From Alphaproteobacteria bacterium (GTDB taxonomy: Bacteria; Pseudomonadota; Alphaproteobacteria; Reyranellales; Reyranellaceae), in the NCBI GenBank assembly GCA_017308235.1, contig JAFKFL010000011.1:1-64000 (forward strand): a DNA stretch of 64,000 nucleotides, given 5' to 3'. Positions 62,721 to 64,000 of this stretch are shown piece after piece. The position numbers were made by a program, and so were the translations under genes. Every line of letters starts with the position of its first letter. Position 1 is the stretch's first letter. Below the pieces are notes generated by a model. That model was not told the DNA's origin and did not search any database. It saw only the letters and a list, made by a program, of their open reading frames with translations.

Positions 62721-64000
62721 ATGAACGCTGCAGTTGGTGCGCCATCAATCGTCAGAAAAAAGATCATCTGCCACAATCCTGTTGGTTTTCCCCCGAAAGT
62801 CGCGAAGAAGCGCCTCGCACCCCGTCTCGAGGCGCTCGATGGCAAGACGATCTACCTGGTCGATAGCCGCTTCGACGATTCGATCGAGCTCCTGAAAAGG
62901 GTCGAGCGCTGGTTTGCAGACCACATGCCGAACGTGAACGTGAAGCTGGTTTCGCTGGCGGGCTACTATGGCCGCGACGATCAGGAGCTCTGGAGCCAGA
63001 TCAAGGCCAACGGTGATGCTGCGATCATCGGCGTCGGCCATTGCAGCACCTGCTCGCCCGCGGTGTCGACCCATGCCGTCACCATGGAGACGCAATTCGG
63101 CATCCCGACGGTCGCACTCCATACGTCCATGTTCGACAAGGTGGCGCGGTCGGTGACTCGCATGGCCGGCTTGCCCGATGCACCGACGGTCTATGTACCC
63201 CAGCCCGTCATGGGCAAGAGCGAGGCGGAGCTTACGGGCTATGTAGAAGGTCTCGATCCGGTGACGGGCCGCCCCGTCATGCGCGAGATCATCGAAGCGC
63301 TGACCTCTGATCTTTCGGGAACGCAAAAAGAGGAAATCGAGCGGTCGACGCCGCGCTTCGTCGAATCCGGCACGGAAGAGGAACTGCACGAGCTGTTCCT
63401 GCGCAACAACTGGACCGACAAGTTGCCGATCATCCTGCCTACCGAGGAGCGGGTGGCGGCGATGCTGGCCGCGACCAGCCAGCCGGCGGACAAGGTCGTT
63501 GGCCGCATGCAGCCGACGCACAACCGGGGCCGCTGGGAATATACTGTTGAGAAAGTCGCCGTGAATGCGGTGATGGCTGGTGCCAAACCCGAATACTTCC
63601 CGGTGATCCTGGCGCTGGCTGCGTCGGAGGTATCCGCGCGCCAGAGTACGTCGAGCTCGGGATCGGCGATGGTCGTGGTCAATGGGCCGATCCGCAAAGA
63701 GATCGGCATGAACTGCGGCATCGGCGCCATGGGTCCCTACAACCATGCCAACGCCACGATCGGTCGTGCTTACGGGCTGCTATCGCAGAACATCCAGGGT
63801 GGCTCGGTCCCGGGCGAGACCTTCATGGGATCGCAGGGCAATGCCTATACCTATAACAGCATCACCTTTGCCGAGAACGAAGAACGCAGCCCGTGGGAGC
63901 CGTTGCATGTCCAGCGCGGCTTCAAGACCGAGGACAGCGTGGTCAACGTCTTCTTCGGCTGCCGCTCGACCACCTTTGGTCTCGGACTGCGCAAGGACTA
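62721..64000 (+). CDS. UGSC-family (thioredoxin/selenoprotein-like) protein, partial at right edge
   Basis: At least 426 residues, with no stop before the window ends. The first 140 residues are UGSC-like (APRLEALDGKTIYLVDSRFDDSIELL, IIGVGHCSTCSPAVSTH, GIPTV), with Cys108-Ser-Thr-Cys111 where family members carry U-G-S-C. The remainder (NNWTDKLPIILPTEE, VNGPIRKEIGMNCGIGAMGP, NHANATIGRAYGLLSQNIQGG) resembles the companion domain of UGSC proteins, here fused to the first. It may be a Cys-type redox enzyme. GGGAGACGGCA precedes the ATG. Confidence 0.75.
   Translation, partial: MNAAVGAPSIVRKKIICHNPVGFPPKVAKKRLAPRLEALDGKTIYLVDSRFDDSIELLKRVERWFADHMPNVNVKLVSLAGYYGRDDQELWSQIKANGDAAIIGVGHCSTCSPAVSTHAVTMETQFGIPTVALHTSMFDKVARSVTRMAGLPDAPTVYVPQPVMGKSEAELTGYVEGLDPVTGRPVMREIIEALTSDLSGTQKEEIERSTPRFVESGTEEELHELFLRNNWTDKLPIILPTEERVAAMLAATSQPADKVVGRMQPTHNRGRWEYTVEKVAVNAVMAGAKPEYFPVILALAASEVSARQSTSSSGSAMVVVNGPIRKEIGMNCGIGAMGPYNHANATIGRAYGLLSQNIQGGSVPGETFMGSQGNAYTYNSITFAENEERSPWEPLHVQRGFKTEDSVVNVFFGCRSTTFGLGLRKD

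Overview
The window reads as a piece of a GC-rich alphaproteobacterial chromosome. The gene mix suggests a soil or freshwater Rhodospirillales/Reyranella-type or rhizobial-type generalist; this is inferred from gene content and no 16S or marker gene is present. Supporting genes are Ku-type NHEJ, the Anbu/ATP-grasp operon, a bkd branched-chain oxoacid dehydrogenase operon, a DUF2277 protein, a GlgE-like protein with an extra N-terminal domain, and several NitT/TauT, polar-amino-acid and Liv ABC importers. Genes are tightly packed, often with stop/start overlaps. No rRNA, tRNA, insertion sequence, phage gene or CRISPR array was seen.

Layout. 0-2.5 kb: carbohydrate genes on the minus strand (a GlgE-like protein running off the left edge, and a ROK-family protein whose two lobes look circularly permuted). 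2.6-6.3 kb: small envelope/stress genes (Spy-like, several tiny lipoproteins, Crp/Fnr regulator, single-domain response regulator, secreted CsbD-like, DUF1328). 6.6-11.5 kb: a TetR-controlled NitT/TauT-type importer with RidA-like and amidohydrolase genes; near-identical CGAT-repeat palindromes sit on both sides of tetR. 11.5-14.2 kb: an NHEJ remnant (ku, a BRCT-like/HTH/TPR protein, a ligD fragment) and a DUF2277 gene. 14.7-27 kb: a GntR-controlled catabolic cluster (an IlvD/Edd homologue lacking the three Fe-S cysteines, a NitT/TauT importer, D-2-hydroxyacid dehydrogenase, amidase, two amidohydrolases, acyl-CoA ligase). 27-32.4 kb: a flavoprotein disulfide reductase and the four-gene Anbu operon. 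32.6-42.9 kb: M28 peptidase, then a LysR-controlled polar-amino-acid importer with M20 hydrolase, an unusual ureohydrolase, SDR and HIBADH-like dehydrogenases, facing a D-aminoacylase-like gene. 43-48 kb: bkdA1-bkdA2-bkdB-lpdV. 48.2-51.6 kb: a three-gene cassette of pseudo-caspase, heme-c sensor and Ser/Thr kinase. 51.7-62 kb: TetR, P450, Rieske oxygenase, long-chain acyl-CoA synthetase and a complete Liv-type importer. 62-64 kb: a MarR regulator divergent from a UGSC-family (thioredoxin/selenoprotein-like) protein that runs off the right edge.

How it fits together. Most of the window consists of self-contained uptake-plus-catabolism modules, each with its own regulator: solute import, then amide/ring/ester opening, then oxidation or CoA activation, with the bkd complex as a general oxoacid outlet. 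The parts that stand out are conserved enzyme folds that have lost textbook catalytic or metal residues (IlvD-like, ureohydrolase, caspase-like), the heme-c/kinase cassette, the UGSC-like protein, and the regulator-flanking palindromes.
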